Below, in pieces: positions 22,606 to 35,573 of a stretch of DNA of 57,332 nucleotides. The stretch spans positions 1 to 57,332 of the forward strand of contig CACKWQ010000005.1 in the NCBI GenBank assembly GCA_902603925.1, read 5' to 3'. This DNA is from an uncultured Pelagibacteraceae bacterium. Lineage in GTDB: Bacteria > Pseudomonadota > Alphaproteobacteria > Pelagibacterales > Pelagibacteraceae. Made by a program: the position numbers and the translations under genes. A model generated the notes under the pieces. That model worked only from the letters and a program-made list of their open reading frames with translations. It was not told the DNA's origin and ran no database searches. Numbering within the stretch: the first letter of the stretch is position 1; each line of letters begins with the position of its first letter.

Positions 22606-25600
22606 ATGCAGTTATCTTTTACAGAAAAAAAAAATATTAGAAAAAATTTTGGTAAACTAAAAGAAAGCCTTTCAATACCAAATCTTATAGAAGTCCAAAA
22701 AAACTCCTACAAAGAGCTTACTGATAACAATCAAGAAATTGAAACTCATTTAACAAAGGGGTTTGACAGAGTCTTTAAAAGTATTTTTCCAATAGAAGAT
22801 CTTAATGATAAGGCTTCGTTAGAATATGTTTCTTACAGGCTTGAAAAACCCAAGTTTGATGTTGATGAGTGTATCACTAGAGGTTTAACATATTCAGCAG
22901 CTCTAAAATGCACTTTGAGATTAGTAGTGTTCGATATAAATCAAGAAGAGAACACAAAGGATATACTTTCGGCAAAAGAACAAGAAGTTTATATGGGAGA
23001 AGTCCCAATGATGACTAATAGTGGGACCTTTATAACAAATGGAGTTCAAAGGGTTGTTGTTAATCAAATGCATAGAAGTCCAGGTGTATTTTTCGATCAT
23101 GATAAAGGTAAATCTCATGCTAGTGGAAAACTACTGTTTAATTGCAGGGTAATACCTAATAGAGGCTCATGGTTAGACTTTGAGTTTGATGTAAAAGATC
23201 TACTTTACTTTAGAATCGATAGGAAGAAAAAATTGTTAATTACAACTTTACTATTAGCGTTAGGATTTAGTGGTGAAGACATTGTAGATGAGTTTTATGA
23301 AAATGAAACATGTGTATTTAACAAAGAAAAGAGCAAATGGAAAACAAAATTTGATCCAGAAATTTATAAATCAAAAAATTTTTCAGAAGAAATAATAGAT
23401 GCTAAGACTAATAAAACAGTTGTAAAATTGAATGATAAAATAAATTTTCTTCAAGCAAAAAAACTTCAAAACGAAGGTTTAAAGGATATACTTGTATCTA
23501 AAGAATACTTAATTGGTAAATTTTTACATAGACCAATTAAAATTGGTGATGAGGAATTTAAAATTGGAACTGAAATAAATGATACTATTCTTGAAAAAGT
23601 CGTCCAGGATAATATAAATCAAATAGAGATTTCAAAAACAAACTCGATTAATAAAGGCCCTTATATTTTGCAGACATTATTAAATGACAAAAACACAAAT
23701 AAAAATGATGCTATTACTGAAATTTATAAAGTTTTAAGGCCTGGTGAACCACCTACCACTGAGATAGCAACCCAAATTTTCAATAATTTATTCTTTAGCT
23801 CAGATAGATATGATTTATCTGATGTGGGTAGGGTTAAAATGAATTCTAGATTAGAGATGAAGTGTTCTGATAAAATTACAATTTTAAGAAACGACGATAT
23901 ATTAGCTATTATTAAAAAAATGCTTGATTTAAGAGATGGTAAAGATGAGGTAGACGATATCGACCACTTAGGAAATAGAAGAGTGAGATCTGTAGGTGAG
24001 TTGGTTGAAAACCAAGCTAGAATTGGCGTTTATAGGATGGAAAGAGCAATAAGAGAAAAAATGACCACTCTTGAAATAGAGTCATCTATGCCGCAAGATT
24101 TAATCAATGCAAAACCGCTAACAATCTCTTTAAAAGATTTTTTTGCAACATCTCAATTGTCTCAATTTATGGATCAGACGAATCCACTTTCAGAGATCAC
24201 ACACAAAAGGAGAGTCTCTGCATTAGGTCCAGGTGGTTTAACTAGAGAGAGAGCTGGTTTTGAAGTAAGAGATGTACACCCAACTCACTATGGAAGAATT
24301 TGTCCAATAGAAACACCGGAAGGTCCCAATATAGGATTAATAAATAGTCTTTCAACGTATTCAAAAATCAATAAATATGGCTTTATCGAAAGCCCTTACA
24401 AAAAAGTTAACAATGGTGTTGTTGAAGATAAGATTGAATATTTGTCAGCAATGGAAGAAACAAAATTTACAATTGCCCAAGCAAATTCATTACTCGATAA
24501 AAATGGAAAGTTTATTGAGGAGCTTGTTTCATGTAGACAAAATTTAGACTTTATATTGTCAAAACCAGAAAGTATAGATTATATAGATGTTTCACCAAAG
24601 CAGCTAGTTTCAGTAGCAGCATCATTAATTCCATTTTTGGAGAATGATGATGCTAATAGAGCACTCATGGGATCAAATATGATGAGGCAAGCTGTTCCTT
24701 TATTAAAACCTGAAGCCCCGCTAGTAGGAACAGGAATTGAAAGCGATGTTGCTTTAGACTCAGGTGTAACAATTGTTGCTAAAAGAGATGGAACAGTTGA
24801 TAAAATTGATGGAAAAAGAATTGTGATAAAAGCCTCTGACGATAAAGATTATTCGAAATCAGGTGTAGACATTTATAATCTACAAAAATTTAAAAGGTCA
24901 AATCAGAACACTTGTATAAATCAAAAGCCACTAGTTAGAGTAGGAGATAAAGTTAAGATTGGGGACATTATAGCGGATGGACCTTCAACAAAAATTGGCG
25001 AACTAGCATTAGGGAAGAATGTGACTGTAGCATTTATGCCGTGGCAAGGCTATAACTTTGAAGACTCGATATTAATTTCTGAAAGGTGTGTTACTGACGA
25101 TGTATTTACATCTATACATATAGAAGAATATGAGGTGATGGCAAGAGATACAAAGCTTGGTGAAGAGGATATTACAAGAGATATACCAAATGTTAATGAG
25201 GAAGCATTAAAAAATTTAGATGAATCCGGTATTGTTTATATAGGTGCAGAGGTGAAACCAGGAGACATATTAGTTGGAAAGGTAACACCGAAAGGTGACT
25301 CTGCTTCAGGTGCAGAAGAAAAATTATTGAGATCTATTTTTGGAGAAAAAGCTATAGACGTTACTGATACCTCCCTTAAAATGCCAAGTGGGAGCGGTGG
25401 AATAGTTGTGGATGTGCGGGTTTTTAATAGACATGGAATAGAAAAAGATGAAAGATCAATTACAATAGAAAGGTCAGAAATCGATAGTGTTCAACAAGAT
25501 AAAAATGTTGAGGAAGAAATTTTAGAAAGAAGTATAAAATTAAGGGCAGCTCAGCTTTTAGATGGAAAAGTTATTGATAAAAAAATAAAAAATTTAAATC

Positions 25601-26688
25601 CAGGTGATCAATTAAATAGGGACAATATATTTGAAATGTTAATTAATGATATTTTCAAAATTTCTATAAACGATCAAAATTTAAATGCCTTAATTAATAA
25701 GTTAAAAGATCAATATGATTTAGCAAAAAATGACATACAAGAGAGATTTGAGGATAAGGTTCTTAAAATAAGACAAGGTGATGACTTGTTACCGAGTGTA
25801 ATGAAGATGGTAAAAGTGTTTGTTGCAATTAAAAGAAGATTAAGACCAGGTGATAAAATGTCAGGCAGGCATGGAAATAAAGGTGTGGTTAGTAAAATTG
25901 TACCCGTAGAAGATATGCCATACCAAAATAATGGTAAACCTGTAGATATAGTTTTAAATCCACTTGGTGTTCCAAGCAGGATGAATGTTGGTCAAATTTT
26001 AGAGACGCATTTGGGCTGGGCATGTACTGAATTAGGCGATCAAATTAAAAAAATAATAAATGAAAATAATAAAAAAATTGAAAAAATTGATAGAATTGAA
26101 AATGTACTTAAGTCTGTTTATGGTAAAGATGTGTATGATCAAAAGATAAACAATCTAAATGACACTGAATTTAAGGACTTATGTGAAAATATTCAAAATG
26201 GTATCCCAATTTCGACACCTGTTTTTGATGGTGCAAAAGAACAGGATGTAACAGAAATGCTTGAGCTGTCAAATTTACCAAAATCTGGACAAACATATTT
26301 GTGGGATGGAAGAACTGGAGAAAAGTTTGATAGACCAGTCACAGTGGGTACTATATACATGCTGAAACTGCATCATCTAGTGGAGGATAAAATACACGCA
26401 AGATCTACAGGTCCTTACAGTCTAGTTACTCAACAACCACTTGGCGGTAAAGCACAATTAGGTGGTCAAAGATTTGGCGAAATGGAAGTTTGGGCTCTAG
26501 AGGCATATGGAGCATCCTATACGCTTCAAGAAATTTTAACTGTAAAATCAGATGATGTTGCCGGTAGAGTAAAAGTTTACGAAACAATTGTTAAAGGTGA
26601 AGAAAATTTTGAATCGGGTATACCCGAATCTTTTAACGTCCTTGTAAAAGAAATAAAATCATTGGCACTAAATGTGGAGTTAAATTAA
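22606..26688 (+). CDS. rpoB: RNA polymerase beta subunit
   Basis: The 1360-residue protein is a full-length alphaproteobacterial beta subunit. It includes the rifampicin-pocket region [21 protein letters not shown], followed by [19 protein letters not shown], and near the end the [36 protein letters not shown] segments. No insertion or frameshift is apparent. It shares its last base with the rpoC start. Confidence 0.99.
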   Translation: MQLSFTEKKNIRKNFGKLKESLSIPNLIEVQKNSYKELTDNNQEIETHLTKGFDRVFKSIFPIEDLNDKASLEYVSYRLEKPKFDVDECITRGLTYSAALKCTLRLVVFDINQEENTKDILSAKEQEVYMGEVPMMTNSGTFITNGVQRVVVNQMHRSPGVFFDHDKGKSHASGKLLFNCRVIPNRGSWLDFEFDVKDLLYFRIDRKKKLLITTLLLALGFSGEDIVDEFYENETCVFNKEKSKWKTKFDPEIYKSKNFSEEIIDAKTNKTVVKLNDKINFLQAKKLQNEGLKDILVSKEYLIGKFLHRPIKIGDEEFKIGTEINDTILEKVVQDNINQIEISKTNSINKGPYILQTLLNDKNTNKNDAITEIYKVLRPGEPPTTEIATQIFNNLFFSSDRYDLSDVGRVKMNSRLEMKCSDKITILRNDDILAIIKKMLDLRDGKDEVDDIDHLGNRRVRSVGELVENQARIGVYRMERAIREKMTTLEIESSMPQDLINAKPLTISLKDFFATSQLSQFMDQTNPLSEITHKRRVSALGPGGLTRERAGFEVRDVHPTHYGRICPIETPEGPNIGLINSLSTYSKINKYGFIESPYKKVNNGVVEDKIEYLSAMEETKFTIAQANSLLDKNGKFIEELVSCRQNLDFILSKPESIDYIDVSPKQLVSVAASLIPFLENDDANRALMGSNMMRQAVPLLKPEAPLVGTGIESDVALDSGVTIVAKRDGTVDKIDGKRIVIKASDDKDYSKSGVDIYNLQKFKRSNQNTCINQKPLVRVGDKVKIGDIIADGPSTKIGELALGKNVTVAFMPWQGYNFEDSILISERCVTDDVFTSIHIEEYEVMARDTKLGEEDITRDIPNVNEEALKNLDESGIVYIGAEVKPGDILVGKVTPKGDSASGAEEKLLRSIFGEKAIDVTDTSLKMPSGSGGIVVDVRVFNRHGIEKDERSITIERSEIDSVQQDKNVEEEILERSIKLRAAQLLDGKVIDKKIKNLNPGDQLNRDNIFEMLINDIFKISINDQNLNALINKLKDQYDLAKNDIQERFEDKVLKIRQGDDLLPSVMKMVKVFVAIKRRLRPGDKMSGRHGNKGVVSKIVPVEDMPYQNNGKPVDIVLNPLGVPSRMNVGQILETHLGWACTELGDQIKKIINENNKKIEKIDRIENVLKSVYGKDVYDQKINNLNDTEFKDLCENIQNGIPISTPVFDGAKEQDVTEMLELSNLPKSGQTYLWDGRTGEKFDRPVTVGTIYMLKLHHLVEDKIHARSTGPYSLVTQQPLGGKAQLGGQRFGEMEVWALEAYGASYTLQEILTVKSDDVAGRVKVYETIVKGEENFESGIPESFNVLVKEIKSLALNVELN

Positions 26689-29600
26689 TGAGTAAAGAAA
26701 TAACAGATTTATTTAAAAGTTCAGAAATTTCTGAGGCACAAAATTTTAATAGTATTAAAATTACCTTAGCAAGCCCTGAAAAAATTAAATCATGGACTTA
26801 CGGTGAAATAAAAAAACCCGAGACAATAAACTATCGAACATTTAGACCTGAAAAAGACGGTCTCTTCTGTGCCAGAATTTTTGGTCCAATAAAAGATTAT
26901 GAATGTTTATGTGGCAAGTACAAAAGGATGAAATTCAGAGGAATTATATGTGAAAAATGTGGAGTTGAGGTAACAAAATCTAATGTAAGAAGAGAGCGAA
27001 TGGGTCACATCAATCTTGCGACACCTGTCGCACACATATGGTTTTTAAAGTCATTACCTAGCAGAATATCATTAGCTGTTGATATGAAACTTAAAGAGGT
27101 AGAAAGGGTATTATATTTTGAAAACTTTATAGTTATAGAACCAGGATTAACAGGTTTAAAAAAAAATCAATTACTTGGAGAAGAAGAATTAATTAAATAT
27201 CAAGATCAATATGGAGAGGAATCTTTTACAGCAGGTATAGGAGCTGAAGCAATATTGGAAATTTTAAAATCTATCAATCTGGAAGATGAAAAAACAAAAC
27301 TTAATACTGCAATCAAAGAAACCAAATCAAAGGTTGCAGAAGAAAGAGCAATTAAAAGATTAAAATTAATAGAGTCATTTATTGAAACTGGAAATAAACC
27401 TGAATGGATGATTTTAACAACAATACCAGTTATTCCACCTGAATTAAGACCACTCGTTCCATTGGACGGTGGTAGATTTGCAACTTCAGACCTTAATGAT
27501 CTTTACAGACGAGTAATAAACAGAAATAACAGATTAAAACGTCTTATGGATTTAAAAGCTCCTGACATAATTGTAAGAAATGAAAAAAGGATGCTACAAG
27601 AGTCAGTAGACGCATTATTTGATAATGGTAGGAGAGGAAGAGTAATTACTGGTACAGGCAAAAGACCTTTAAAATCTCTAGCAGAAATGCTTAAAGGTAA
27701 ACAGGGAAGATTTAGACAAAACCTACTCGGCAAAAGGGTTGATTATTCTGGAAGATCAGTGATAGTTGTTGGACCAGACTTAAAACTTCACGAATGTGGC
27801 CTTCCAAAAAAAATGGCACTAGAACTATTTAAACCTTTTCTTTATGCTAGGCTAAATAAATTAGGACTAGCATCAACAATAAAACAGGCTAAAAAATTTG
27901 TTGAAAAAGAGAGACCCGAAGTATGGGATGCACTAGAATTAATAGTTAGAGAACATCCTATTTTATTAAATAGAGCACCAACATTGCATAGATTAGGGGT
28001 CCAGGCTTTTGAGCCAAAACTCATAGAGGGAGATGCCATTGAGCTTCACCCTTTAACTTGTGCAGCATTTAACGCTGATTTTGATGGTGATCAAATGGCA
28101 GTACATATCCCATTGAGTTTAGAAGCACAGTTAGAGGCTAGAGTTCTTATGATGTCAACAAATAATATTTTAAGTCCTTCAAATGGAAAACCTATCATAG
28201 TTCCGAGTCAGGATATGATATTAGGCATATATTACTTGTCGCAACCACCTTATCAATCGGATAGAATTGAGGGCTACTTTGTTAACACATCCGAAATAGA
28301 ACATGCTTTAGAAACTGGGCAAATAAAGGTTCATTCAAGAATCATATCTAGATTTGAGACAATAGACGCTGAAGGAAAAAATATATTTGAAAAACACACT
28401 AGTACAGCAGGAAGATTTTTATTGGCAAATTTGTTACCTAAAAATAGAAGCAATAAGTTCTCACTAGTTGATAGATTGTTACCAAAAAAAATTGTTTCAG
28501 AGGTAATAGATCATGTCTTCAGGTTCTCTGGCCAAAAAAATACAGTAATTTTTTGTGACAAACTTAAAGATTTAGGTTTTAAGCATGCTTTCAAAGCTGG
28601 AATATCATTTGGAAAAGACGATCTAATTATACCTGATAACAAAGAACAACTAATCGATGAAACTAAAAAATTAATTAAAGATTACGAAAATCAATATTCT
28701 GAGGGATTGATTACTAGAGGAGAAAGATACAACAAAGTAGTAGATGCTTGGTCTAAGTGTACAGACAAAGTAGCCTCTGAAATGATGAAAAGGATTTCTG
28801 CAACTGAAGTTACAAAAGACGGTCTGAAAATTAACTCCGTATTTATGATGGCTGATAGTGGCGCAAGAGGATCAGCTGCTCAAATGAAACAATTGGCAGG
28901 AATGAGAGGTTTAATAGCAAAACCTTCTGGGGAAATTATTGAGTCTCCTATAACTTCAAACTTTAAGGAGGGTTTAACAGCTTTAGAGTATTTTAATTCT
29001 ACCCATGGAGCTCGTAAAGGATTGGCAGACACAGCATTGAAAACAGCAAGTTCTGGATATTTAACTAGAAGACTTTGTGACGTTGCTCAGGATTTAACAA
29101 TAACTAAACAAAAATGTGACTCTAATTGTGGGTCAATAAAGCTTACAGAGGTATTAGAGGGCGGAAATATTATGGTAAGTTTATCTGAGAGAGCGCTAGG
29201 TAGGGTTCTAGCAACTGACGTAAAAAATCCCCTTACAGGTGAAATAATTTTAAAAAAGGACGAAATGATAGACGAAGCAGGTTGCGAAAAAATTGATGCG
29301 GCGGGTGTCAAGTACTTGAATGTACGTTCAGTAATAACATGCGGATCAAAAGAGGGAGTTTGCGCATATTCATATGGAAGAGATTTATCAAGAGGAAAAA
29401 TGGTACACGTGGGTGAGGCTATCGGAATGATCTCAGCTCAGTCTATTGGTGAGCCAGGAACTCAATTAACAATGAGAACTTTTCACGTAGGTGGAACAGC
29501 ATCTGTAAAGCAAGAATCTCAAATCGTTTCAAGCTCAGACGGATTATTAAAAATAATAAATACAAACTTATTAGAAGATTCAAAAAAAAATTTAATAGTA

Positions 29601-30854
29601 ATGGGAAGAAACACAGAAATTTCAATAGAGGATGAAAAAGGTTTACAAATTGCATTATATAAAATTCCTTATGGTTCAAAGCTTAACTTTAAAAATGGTG
29701 ACAAAATTAAAAAAGGAGCAAAAATTTGTGAGTGGGATCCATATACCACACCAGTTATTGCAGAAAAAAGTGGTATTGCAAATTATGTAGATTTAATCGA
29801 TGGTGTATCGATAGCTGAAACATCTGATGACACAACAGGCATTTCAACCAAAACAGTTGTAGACTGGAAAACTCAATCAAAAAATACTGATTTAAAACCT
29901 AGAATTACATTAAGAGATGTTAAAGGGAACATAATAAAAAAAGCGGACGATAATGAAGCAAGGTATTATTTGGTACCAGACTCAATTTTATCTGTTAAAG
30001 ATGGACAAAAAATTTCTGCGGGTGATGTAATCGCTAGACTTCCGAAAGAAACCACTAAAACCAAAGATATAACTGGAGGTCTTCCTAGAGTTGCTGAACT
30101 TTTTGAAGCTAGAAAAGCAAAAGATAGTGCTATAATTGCTGAAAATGATGGAAAAGTACTTTTTGGTAAAGAAGTTAGAGGTAAACAAAGAGTTACAATA
30201 GAATCTGAAAATGGCGAAACCTCATCATATTTAATTCCAAAAGGAAAACATATTAATTTTAATCAAGGTGAAAAAATAAAGAAGGGTGAATATCTTCTAG
30301 ACGGTCAACCACTGCCTCACGATATACTAAGAATTTTGGGTATAGAGGAGCTTACAGAATATTTTGTAAACCAGGTACAAGATGTTTACAGATTACAGGG
30401 CGTTATTATTAATGATAAACATATTGAAGTAATATTGCGACAAATGCTTAAAAAAGTTGAAATAAAGGAGTCTGGTGACTCAAATTTATTACCGGGTGAA
30501 ATTATAGATAGAATAAGATTTTTAAACTTAAATGAAAAATTAAAATCGGAAAATAAAAAAGAGGCAATTGGTGAGAGAGTATTAATGGGTATTACTAAAG
30601 CATCTTTACAAACAGAATCATTTATTTCAGCCGCATCATTTCAAGAGACTACAAGAGTTCTCACAGATGCTGCAATTAAAGGTAAGGTAGACAAGTTAAC
30701 AGGTCTCAAGGAAAATGTAATTGTGGGAAGACTAGTACCTGCTGGAACAGGTTCTATTAAAAATACTTGGAACAAAAAAGCTCTAAAAGACGATCAAAAA
30801 TTTTTAGCGGAGCAAGAAAAATTAGAAACGTCAAAAGATCAAGTAAATCAATAA
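26688..30854 (+). CDS. rpoC: RNA polymerase beta' subunit
   Basis: The 1388-residue protein has the N-terminal zinc ribbon (CLCGKYKR, then CEKCGVEV at about residues 72-90) and the absolutely conserved catalytic loop NADFDGDQM that binds Mg2+. It also has the second zinc site with [16 protein letters not shown], and the bridge-helix and trigger-loop segments. Length is normal. It ends the rif cluster; a new promoter for rpsL probably follows. Confidence 0.99.
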   Translation: MSKEITDLFKSSEISEAQNFNSIKITLASPEKIKSWTYGEIKKPETINYRTFRPEKDGLFCARIFGPIKDYECLCGKYKRMKFRGIICEKCGVEVTKSNVRRERMGHINLATPVAHIWFLKSLPSRISLAVDMKLKEVERVLYFENFIVIEPGLTGLKKNQLLGEEELIKYQDQYGEESFTAGIGAEAILEILKSINLEDEKTKLNTAIKETKSKVAEERAIKRLKLIESFIETGNKPEWMILTTIPVIPPELRPLVPLDGGRFATSDLNDLYRRVINRNNRLKRLMDLKAPDIIVRNEKRMLQESVDALFDNGRRGRVITGTGKRPLKSLAEMLKGKQGRFRQNLLGKRVDYSGRSVIVVGPDLKLHECGLPKKMALELFKPFLYARLNKLGLASTIKQAKKFVEKERPEVWDALELIVREHPILLNRAPTLHRLGVQAFEPKLIEGDAIELHPLTCAAFNADFDGDQMAVHIPLSLEAQLEARVLMMSTNNILSPSNGKPIIVPSQDMILGIYYLSQPPYQSDRIEGYFVNTSEIEHALETGQIKVHSRIISRFETIDAEGKNIFEKHTSTAGRFLLANLLPKNRSNKFSLVDRLLPKKIVSEVIDHVFRFSGQKNTVIFCDKLKDLGFKHAFKAGISFGKDDLIIPDNKEQLIDETKKLIKDYENQYSEGLITRGERYNKVVDAWSKCTDKVASEMMKRISATEVTKDGLKINSVFMMADSGARGSAAQMKQLAGMRGLIAKPSGEIIESPITSNFKEGLTALEYFNSTHGARKGLADTALKTASSGYLTRRLCDVAQDLTITKQKCDSNCGSIKLTEVLEGGNIMVSLSERALGRVLATDVKNPLTGEIILKKDEMIDEAGCEKIDAAGVKYLNVRSVITCGSKEGVCAYSYGRDLSRGKMVHVGEAIGMISAQSIGEPGTQLTMRTFHVGGTASVKQESQIVSSSDGLLKIINTNLLEDSKKNLIVMGRNTEISIEDEKGLQIALYKIPYGSKLNFKNGDKIKKGAKICEWDPYTTPVIAEKSGIANYVDLIDGVSIAETSDDTTGISTKTVVDWKTQSKNTDLKPRITLRDVKGNIIKKADDNEARYYLVPDSILSVKDGQKISAGDVIARLPKETTKTKDITGGLPRVAELFEARKAKDSAIIAENDGKVLFGKEVRGKQRVTIESENGETSSYLIPKGKHINFNQGEKIKKGEYLLDGQPLPHDILRILGIEELTEYFVNQVQDVYRLQGVIINDKHIEVILRQMLKKVEIKESGDSNLLPGEIIDRIRFLNLNEKLKSENKKEAIGERVLMGITKASLQTESFISAASFQETTRVLTDAAIKGKVDKLTGLKENVIVGRLVPAGTGSIKNTWNKKALKDDQKFLAEQEKLETSKDQVNQ

Positions 30855-30883
30855 AAATAGACGAAATTTTAGTGTCATAATAA

Positions 30884-30911
30884 TTGACAAAATAAAATTC
30901 TATAGTATTTT
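30884..30911 (+). promoter_or_regulatory. Candidate promoter for the str-S10-spc cluster
   Basis: A perfect TTGACA at 30884-30889 is followed after 16 bases by TATTTT at 30906-30911. It lies about 90 bases before rpsL in the 145-base gap after rpoC, the longest gap inside the ribosomal region. An alternative -10 (TATAGT at 30901) is spaced too closely. Confidence 0.4.
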
Positions 30912-30935
30912 GTCGATAATTTTTTGGTTGGAACG

Positions 30936-30951
30936 TAGTATTTTGATACTA
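30936..30951 (+). other. Hairpin in the rpsL leader
   Basis: TAGTAT and ATACTA form a perfect 6-bp stem with a TTTG loop, about 49 bases before the rpsL start. It could be a leader structure for ribosomal-protein feedback; no matching known class was recognised. Confidence 0.35.
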
Positions 30952-30999
30952 AACGCTGCCATAATATCTGATTACGTCTCATCAAAAAATTAAAATATT

Positions 31000-31371
31000 A
31001 TGCCAACTATAAACCAATTAATAAAAAAAAAGCGATCAAGGCCTAAGGCTAGAGATAAAGTCCCAGCCCTTGAAAAATCACCGCAAAAGAGAGGTGTATG
31101 TGTTAAGGTTTATACCACTACCCCAAAAAAACCAAATTCAGCTTTAAGAAAGGTCGCGAGAGTGAGATTGTCAAATGGTCATGAAGTTACATCTTACATA
31201 CCTGGTGAAGGACATAACCTTCAAGAACACTCAGTAGTTTTGATCAGAGGTGGAAGAGTGAAGGATCTTCCTGGGGTAAGATATCATATTTTAAGAGGTA
31301 ACCTTGATACGCAAGGTGTTACAGCAAGAAAGCAACAGAGATCTAAATATGGAGCAAAAAAGGGAAAATAA
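31000..31371 (+). CDS. rpsL: 30S ribosomal protein S12
   Basis: S12 lines the decoding centre. The 123-residue protein has the KPNSALRK motif, with the lysine associated with streptomycin sensitivity, and the PGVRYH segment with the conserved proline and following residues. No resistance-type substitution is apparent at those positions. It opens the cluster and lies 3 bases before rpsG. Confidence 0.98.
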   Translation: MPTINQLIKKKRSRPKARDKVPALEKSPQKRGVCVKVYTTTPKKPNSALRKVARVRLSNGHEVTSYIPGEGHNLQEHSVVLIRGGRVKDLPGVRYHILRGNLDTQGVTARKQQRSKYGAKKGK

Positions 31372-31374
31372 ACA

Positions 31375-31845
31375 ATGTCTAGAAAAAGAAAAGCTCCTAA
31401 AAAAATCCCAATTGTAGATCCATTATATAAATCCTCAATAATACCGAAGCTTATTAATTCAATAATGTACGATGGAAAAAAAACAATAGCTGAAAAGATT
31501 GTTTATGAAGCAATAGATAAAATTAAATCAAAATCTAAAGATGAACCAATAAATGTGTTTAATGAAGCAATAAATAATATAAGGCCAACAGTTGAAGTTA
31601 GATCTAGAAGAGTAGGTGGTGCTACATATCAGGTCCCTGTTGAAGTTAAATCAAAAAGATCACAAGCACTAGCCTTGAGATGGTTAATAGATGCATCGAG
31701 AAAAAGAAAAGACAAGAAAATGTCAGATAAAATATTTAACGAAATTTATGATGCTTATCAAAATAGAGGCTCAGCAATTAAAAAAAAAGAAGACACACAT
31801 AAGATGGCTGAGTCTAATAAAGCTTTCGCTCATTTTAGGTGGTAA
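31375..31845 (+). CDS. rpsG: 30S ribosomal protein S7
   Basis: S7 nucleates assembly of the 30S head and contacts tRNA at the E site. The 156-residue protein has the family signature DPLYKSSIIPKLIN near the start, GGATYQVPVEV in the middle, and ends with the AFAHFRW segment. Order rpsL-rpsG-fusA is standard. Confidence 0.98.
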   Translation: MSRKRKAPKKIPIVDPLYKSSIIPKLINSIMYDGKKTIAEKIVYEAIDKIKSKSKDEPINVFNEAINNIRPTVEVRSRRVGGATYQVPVEVKSKRSQALALRWLIDASRKRKDKKMSDKIFNEIYDAYQNRGSAIKKKEDTHKMAESNKAFAHFRW

Positions 31846-31851
31846 ATTAAC

Positions 31852-33927
31852 ATGTCTCGATCTCATACTTTAGATAAATATAGAAATATTGGTATAATGG
31901 CTCATATAGATGCAGGCAAGACTACTACAACTGAACGAATACTTTATTATACAGGGAAGAGTCATAAAATTGGGGAAGTACATGATGGTGCCGCAACTAT
32001 GGATTGGATGGAACAAGAGCAAGAACGTGGAATTACAATCACCTCAGCTGCTACAACTTGTTTTTGGAATGACCATAGAATAAATATAATAGATACACCA
32101 GGACATGTTGATTTTACCATTGAAGTAGAAAGATCCTTAAAAGTTTTAGATGGAGCCGTAGCAGTATTCGACGGTGTAGCTGGAGTTGAACCTCAATCAG
32201 AAACTGTATGGAGACAGGCAGATAAATATAAAGTTCCTCGTATATGTTTTGTAAATAAACTAGACAGAACAGGCGCTGACTTTTTTAGGTGTGTTGAAAT
32301 GATAAAAGACAGATTAGGAGCAAAACCGTTAGTTATGCAGATACCTGTTGGTATAGAAGCATCACTTCAAGGAGTTGTAGATTTGGTTAAAATGAAAGCT
32401 ATAATTTGGAAAAATGAGGATTTAGGCGCGGCTTGGGAGGAAAAAGACATACCCGAGGATTTAAAAGATGTTTGTAACAAATATAGACAAGAATTAGTTG
32501 AAACTGCAGTTGAGCAAGACGAAAAGTTAATGGAGTCTTATCTAAATGGTGAAGAAATTAAAGAAGCTGATTTAATAAGATGCATAAGAAAAGGTTGTCT
32601 TAATTTTGATTTTGTACCGGTTTTAACTGGATCCGCATTTAAAAATAAAGGGGTTCAGCCATTACTTGATGCTGTTGTAAGTTACCTACCAAGTCCCAAA
32701 GATATAGGCTCAATCAAAGGCACAAAACCTAGTACAGATGAAGAAATTGAGATGAAATTTGAGGATAGTGCACCTTTTTCTGCCTTAGCATTTAAAGTAG
32801 CTAACGACCCATTTGTTGGTTCATTAACATTCATTAGAATTTATTCAGGTACAGTTAAATCAGGTACTGGTATTTATAACACTTCAAAAGAAAAGGAAGA
32901 GAGAGTCGGTAGGATGTTATTGATGCATGCAAATTCTAGAGAAGATATTAAAGAAGCTAATGCAGGTGATATTGTAGCTTTAGCAGGTCTCAAAAATACT
33001 ATTACCGGTCATACCCTTTCTGATGAGAATAATCCAGTTTTACTTGAGCCAATGGAATTTCCTGATCCAGTAATTGAAATAGCTGTAGAACCAAAAACTA
33101 AGGGTGATCAAGAAAAGATGGGTGAAGCTCTTGGAAGGTTAGCTAAAGAGGACCCTTCATTCAGAGTATCATCAGATGAGGAGTCAGGACAAACAATTAT
33201 AAAGGGAATGGGAGAATTACACTTAGATATTATAGTCGACAGAATGAAAAGAGAATTTAAAGTAGAGGCAAATGTTGGCGCACCGCAAGTTGCCTACCGA
33301 GAAACAATACTTAATAACGCTGAATTTGACTACACACATAAAAAACAAAGTGGTGGTGCTGGTCAATTTGCTCGTGTTAAATTATCTATTGAACCCCTTG
33401 AACCAGGAAAGGGGAGAGAGATAGAAAGCAAGATCAAGGGTGGAGCGATACCGAAAGAATTTATTCCTGGAGTTGAAAAAGGTGTTGAAACAATTGCGGA
33501 CTCAGGAATTTTAGCTGGTTTCCCTATTATTGATTATAAAGTTACGATTCTTGACGGTTTACACCATGATGTTGACTCCAGTGTACTGGCTTTTGAATTA
33601 GCTTCTAGACAATGTTTTAAAGAGGTATGTAGCAGAGGCATCCTTAAGCTATTAGAACCAATAATGAGAGTTGAAGTAGTTACACCCGAAGATTACATGG
33701 GTGATGTTATAGGAGATTTGAATAGTAGGAGAGGTCAAATAAATACTCAAGAGCAACGAGGTAACGCTACAGTAATTACAGCTATGGTACCTCTAGCTAA
33801 TATGTTTGGATATATTAATAGTTTAAGATCGATGTCTCAAGGGAGAGCTCAATATTCAATGTTTTTTGATCATTATGATAAAGTTCCGCAAAATGTTCAA
33901 GATGAGGTAGTCAAAAAGACAGGTTAA
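31852..33927 (+). CDS. fusA: Elongation factor G
   Basis: EF-G drives ribosomal translocation with GTP hydrolysis. The 691-residue protein has the P loop [13 protein letters not shown] at about residues 17-29, the DTPGHVDF G3 motif and NKLD G4 motif, then domains II-V, including the [15 protein letters not shown] segment of domain IV. After it the usual tuf is absent and rpsJ follows directly. Confidence 0.98.
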   Translation: MSRSHTLDKYRNIGIMAHIDAGKTTTTERILYYTGKSHKIGEVHDGAATMDWMEQEQERGITITSAATTCFWNDHRINIIDTPGHVDFTIEVERSLKVLDGAVAVFDGVAGVEPQSETVWRQADKYKVPRICFVNKLDRTGADFFRCVEMIKDRLGAKPLVMQIPVGIEASLQGVVDLVKMKAIIWKNEDLGAAWEEKDIPEDLKDVCNKYRQELVETAVEQDEKLMESYLNGEEIKEADLIRCIRKGCLNFDFVPVLTGSAFKNKGVQPLLDAVVSYLPSPKDIGSIKGTKPSTDEEIEMKFEDSAPFSALAFKVANDPFVGSLTFIRIYSGTVKSGTGIYNTSKEKEERVGRMLLMHANSREDIKEANAGDIVALAGLKNTITGHTLSDENNPVLLEPMEFPDPVIEIAVEPKTKGDQEKMGEALGRLAKEDPSFRVSSDEESGQTIIKGMGELHLDIIVDRMKREFKVEANVGAPQVAYRETILNNAEFDYTHKKQSGGAGQFARVKLSIEPLEPGKGREIESKIKGGAIPKEFIPGVEKGVETIADSGILAGFPIIDYKVTILDGLHHDVDSSVLAFELASRQCFKEVCSRGILKLLEPIMRVEVVTPEDYMGDVIGDLNSRRGQINTQEQRGNATVITAMVPLANMFGYINSLRSMSQGRAQYSMFFDHYDKVPQNVQDEVVKKTG

Positions 33928-33928
33928 A

Positions 33929-34237
33929 ATGGAAAAACAAAATATTAGAATTAAATTAAAAGCATACGATAATAAAGTTCTTGATCAATCAACTGAAGAA
34001 ATCGTGAATACTGTAAAAAGAACTGGTGCAAATATAAAAGGACCAATACCTCTGCCTACAAAAATTGAAAGATATACAGTTTTAAGATCCCCTCATATTG
34101 ACAAAAAAAGTCGAGAGCAATTCGAAACTAGAACCCATAAAAGATTAATCGATATAATTGAACCAACACCACAAACAGTTGAGGCACTCATGAAATTGGA
34201 TTTAGCCTCGGGTGTGGATGTAGAAATAAAAATTTAA
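33929..34237 (+). CDS. rpsJ: 30S ribosomal protein S10
   Basis: S10 is part of the 30S head and also serves as the NusE antitermination factor. The 102-residue product has IRIKLKAYD at the start and [16 protein letters not shown] with the family signature. It follows fusA after 1 base, so str and S10 clusters form one continuous run. Confidence 0.98.
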   Translation: MEKQNIRIKLKAYDNKVLDQSTEEIVNTVKRTGANIKGPIPLPTKIERYTVLRSPHIDKKSREQFETRTHKRLIDIIEPTPQTVEALMKLDLASGVDVEIKI

Positions 34238-34239
34238 AA

Positions 34240-34953
34240 ATGACTGAAATAGCTCTATTTGGAAAAAAATTAGGTATGTCAAGACAGTTTGTTAAAAGTG
34301 GACAATCAGTTCCTGTAACAGTTATAAAAATGGAAAAGGGACGTATTATCCAATTAATCTCTAGAGAAAAAAGAGGGTATAATGCAGTTCAAGTAGGTTT
34401 TGGTGGCATCAAAGCATCTAAGTTGAGTAAATCTTTAAAAGGTTTTTTCTCAAAGAAAAACACAGAACCCAAAAAAAAACTTAAAGAATTTAGAGTAGAG
34501 GACCCTAATATATTTAAGGAAGGCAATGAAATAGGATTAGAAATTTTTAAAGAAATTAAATTTGTAGATGTTAAATCTAAAACTATAGGTAAAGGTTTTG
34601 CAGGGGCTATGAAGAGACATAATTTTGGTGGATTGAGAGCCTCGCATGGTGTCTCTATATCTCATCGATCACATGGTTCAACTGGGCAAAGACAAGATCC
34701 AGGAAAGGTGTTTAAGGGAAAAAAAATGGCTGGTCACATGGGTGATAAAGTTAGGACAATTCAAAATATAGAGATAATAAAATCCGACTTAGAAAATAAC
34801 TTATTATTTCTAAAAGGCTCTATACCTGGATCTAAAAATACTGAGGTATTGGTTAAAAAATCTAAAAAAAACATAAACAAGCTAACTATAAATGAAAAAG
34901 TTGAAAAATTAGAAAAATTAAGAAAACAACCAGACAAAAAAAAGGGTAAATGA
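34240..34953 (+). CDS. rplC: 50S ribosomal protein L3
   Basis: L3 is an early assembly protein near the peptidyl-transferase centre. The 237-residue protein has FGKKLGMSRQF at the start and the central signature KGFAGAMKRHNFGG..SHGVS..HRSHGSTG. The C-terminal tail of about 35 residues is Lys-rich and longer than in E. coli (209 residues). It overlaps rplD by 4 bases. Confidence 0.97.
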   Translation: MTEIALFGKKLGMSRQFVKSGQSVPVTVIKMEKGRIIQLISREKRGYNAVQVGFGGIKASKLSKSLKGFFSKKNTEPKKKLKEFRVEDPNIFKEGNEIGLEIFKEIKFVDVKSKTIGKGFAGAMKRHNFGGLRASHGVSISHRSHGSTGQRQDPGKVFKGKKMAGHMGDKVRTIQNIEIIKSDLENNLLFLKGSIPGSKNTEVLVKKSKKNINKLTINEKVEKLEKLRKQPDKKKGK

Positions 34954-35573
34954 AACTAGATAAAATAAACATTGATGGAAAAACACAAACTATTGAGGTT
35001 ATGGATGATGTGTTTGCAATAAAGAGCAATAAAAAAGTTATTAGTGAGGTAATTTATAAATTGAAGGCTAATCTAAAAGGAAGAAAAGCAAAAACAAAAC
35101 AAAAAAATGAGATCATAGGATCAACTTCTAAAATTTATGCCCAAAAGGGAACTGGTAATGCTAGACATGCTAGTAGAAAAGCACCAATTTTTGTTGGTGG
35201 AGGTGTGGCTCATGGCCCTAAAGGGGAAAAAAGTTACAAGAAAAGAAAGATTAATAAAAGTGAAAAGAAACTAAGTGTTGTATCATTAATATCTGAAAAA
35301 AATAAAATGAAAAATTTGATAATTTTAAATGATTTTAATAAAGAAGTTAAAAAAACTAAGGAATTGTTCCTTATTTTAAAGAAACTTGAGGCCACAAATT
35401 CATTAATAATAATTGATAAATCCTCATTAAACAAAATTGGCAAATCAGCAAACAATATACCAAATGTAAAAGTTACTGATATAGATCATTTTAGCTCATT
35501 CGATCTTATAAAATTTAAAAAATTAATTTTAACCGAAAGTTCAGTTAAAGAAATTGAGAAGAGGTACTCATGA
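34950..35573 (+). CDS. rplD: 50S ribosomal protein L4
   Basis: L4 lines the exit tunnel and in enterobacteria represses the S10 operon. The 207-residue protein shows the tunnel-loop region KIYAQKGTGNARHASRKAP..GGGVAHGPK at about residues 66-95. It overlaps rplC and rplW by 4 bases each, pointing to coupled translation. Confidence 0.97.
   Translation: MKLDKINIDGKTQTIEVMDDVFAIKSNKKVISEVIYKLKANLKGRKAKTKQKNEIIGSTSKIYAQKGTGNARHASRKAPIFVGGGVAHGPKGEKSYKKRKINKSEKKLSVVSLISEKNKMKNLIILNDFNKEVKKTKELFLILKKLEATNSLIIIDKSSLNKIGKSANNIPNVKVTDIDHFSSFDLIKFKKLILTESSVKEIEKRYS

Noticed and set aside
30901..30906. TATAGT as -10 box for rpsL
   Set aside because: It is only 11 bases from the TTGACA box, too close for a normal promoter.
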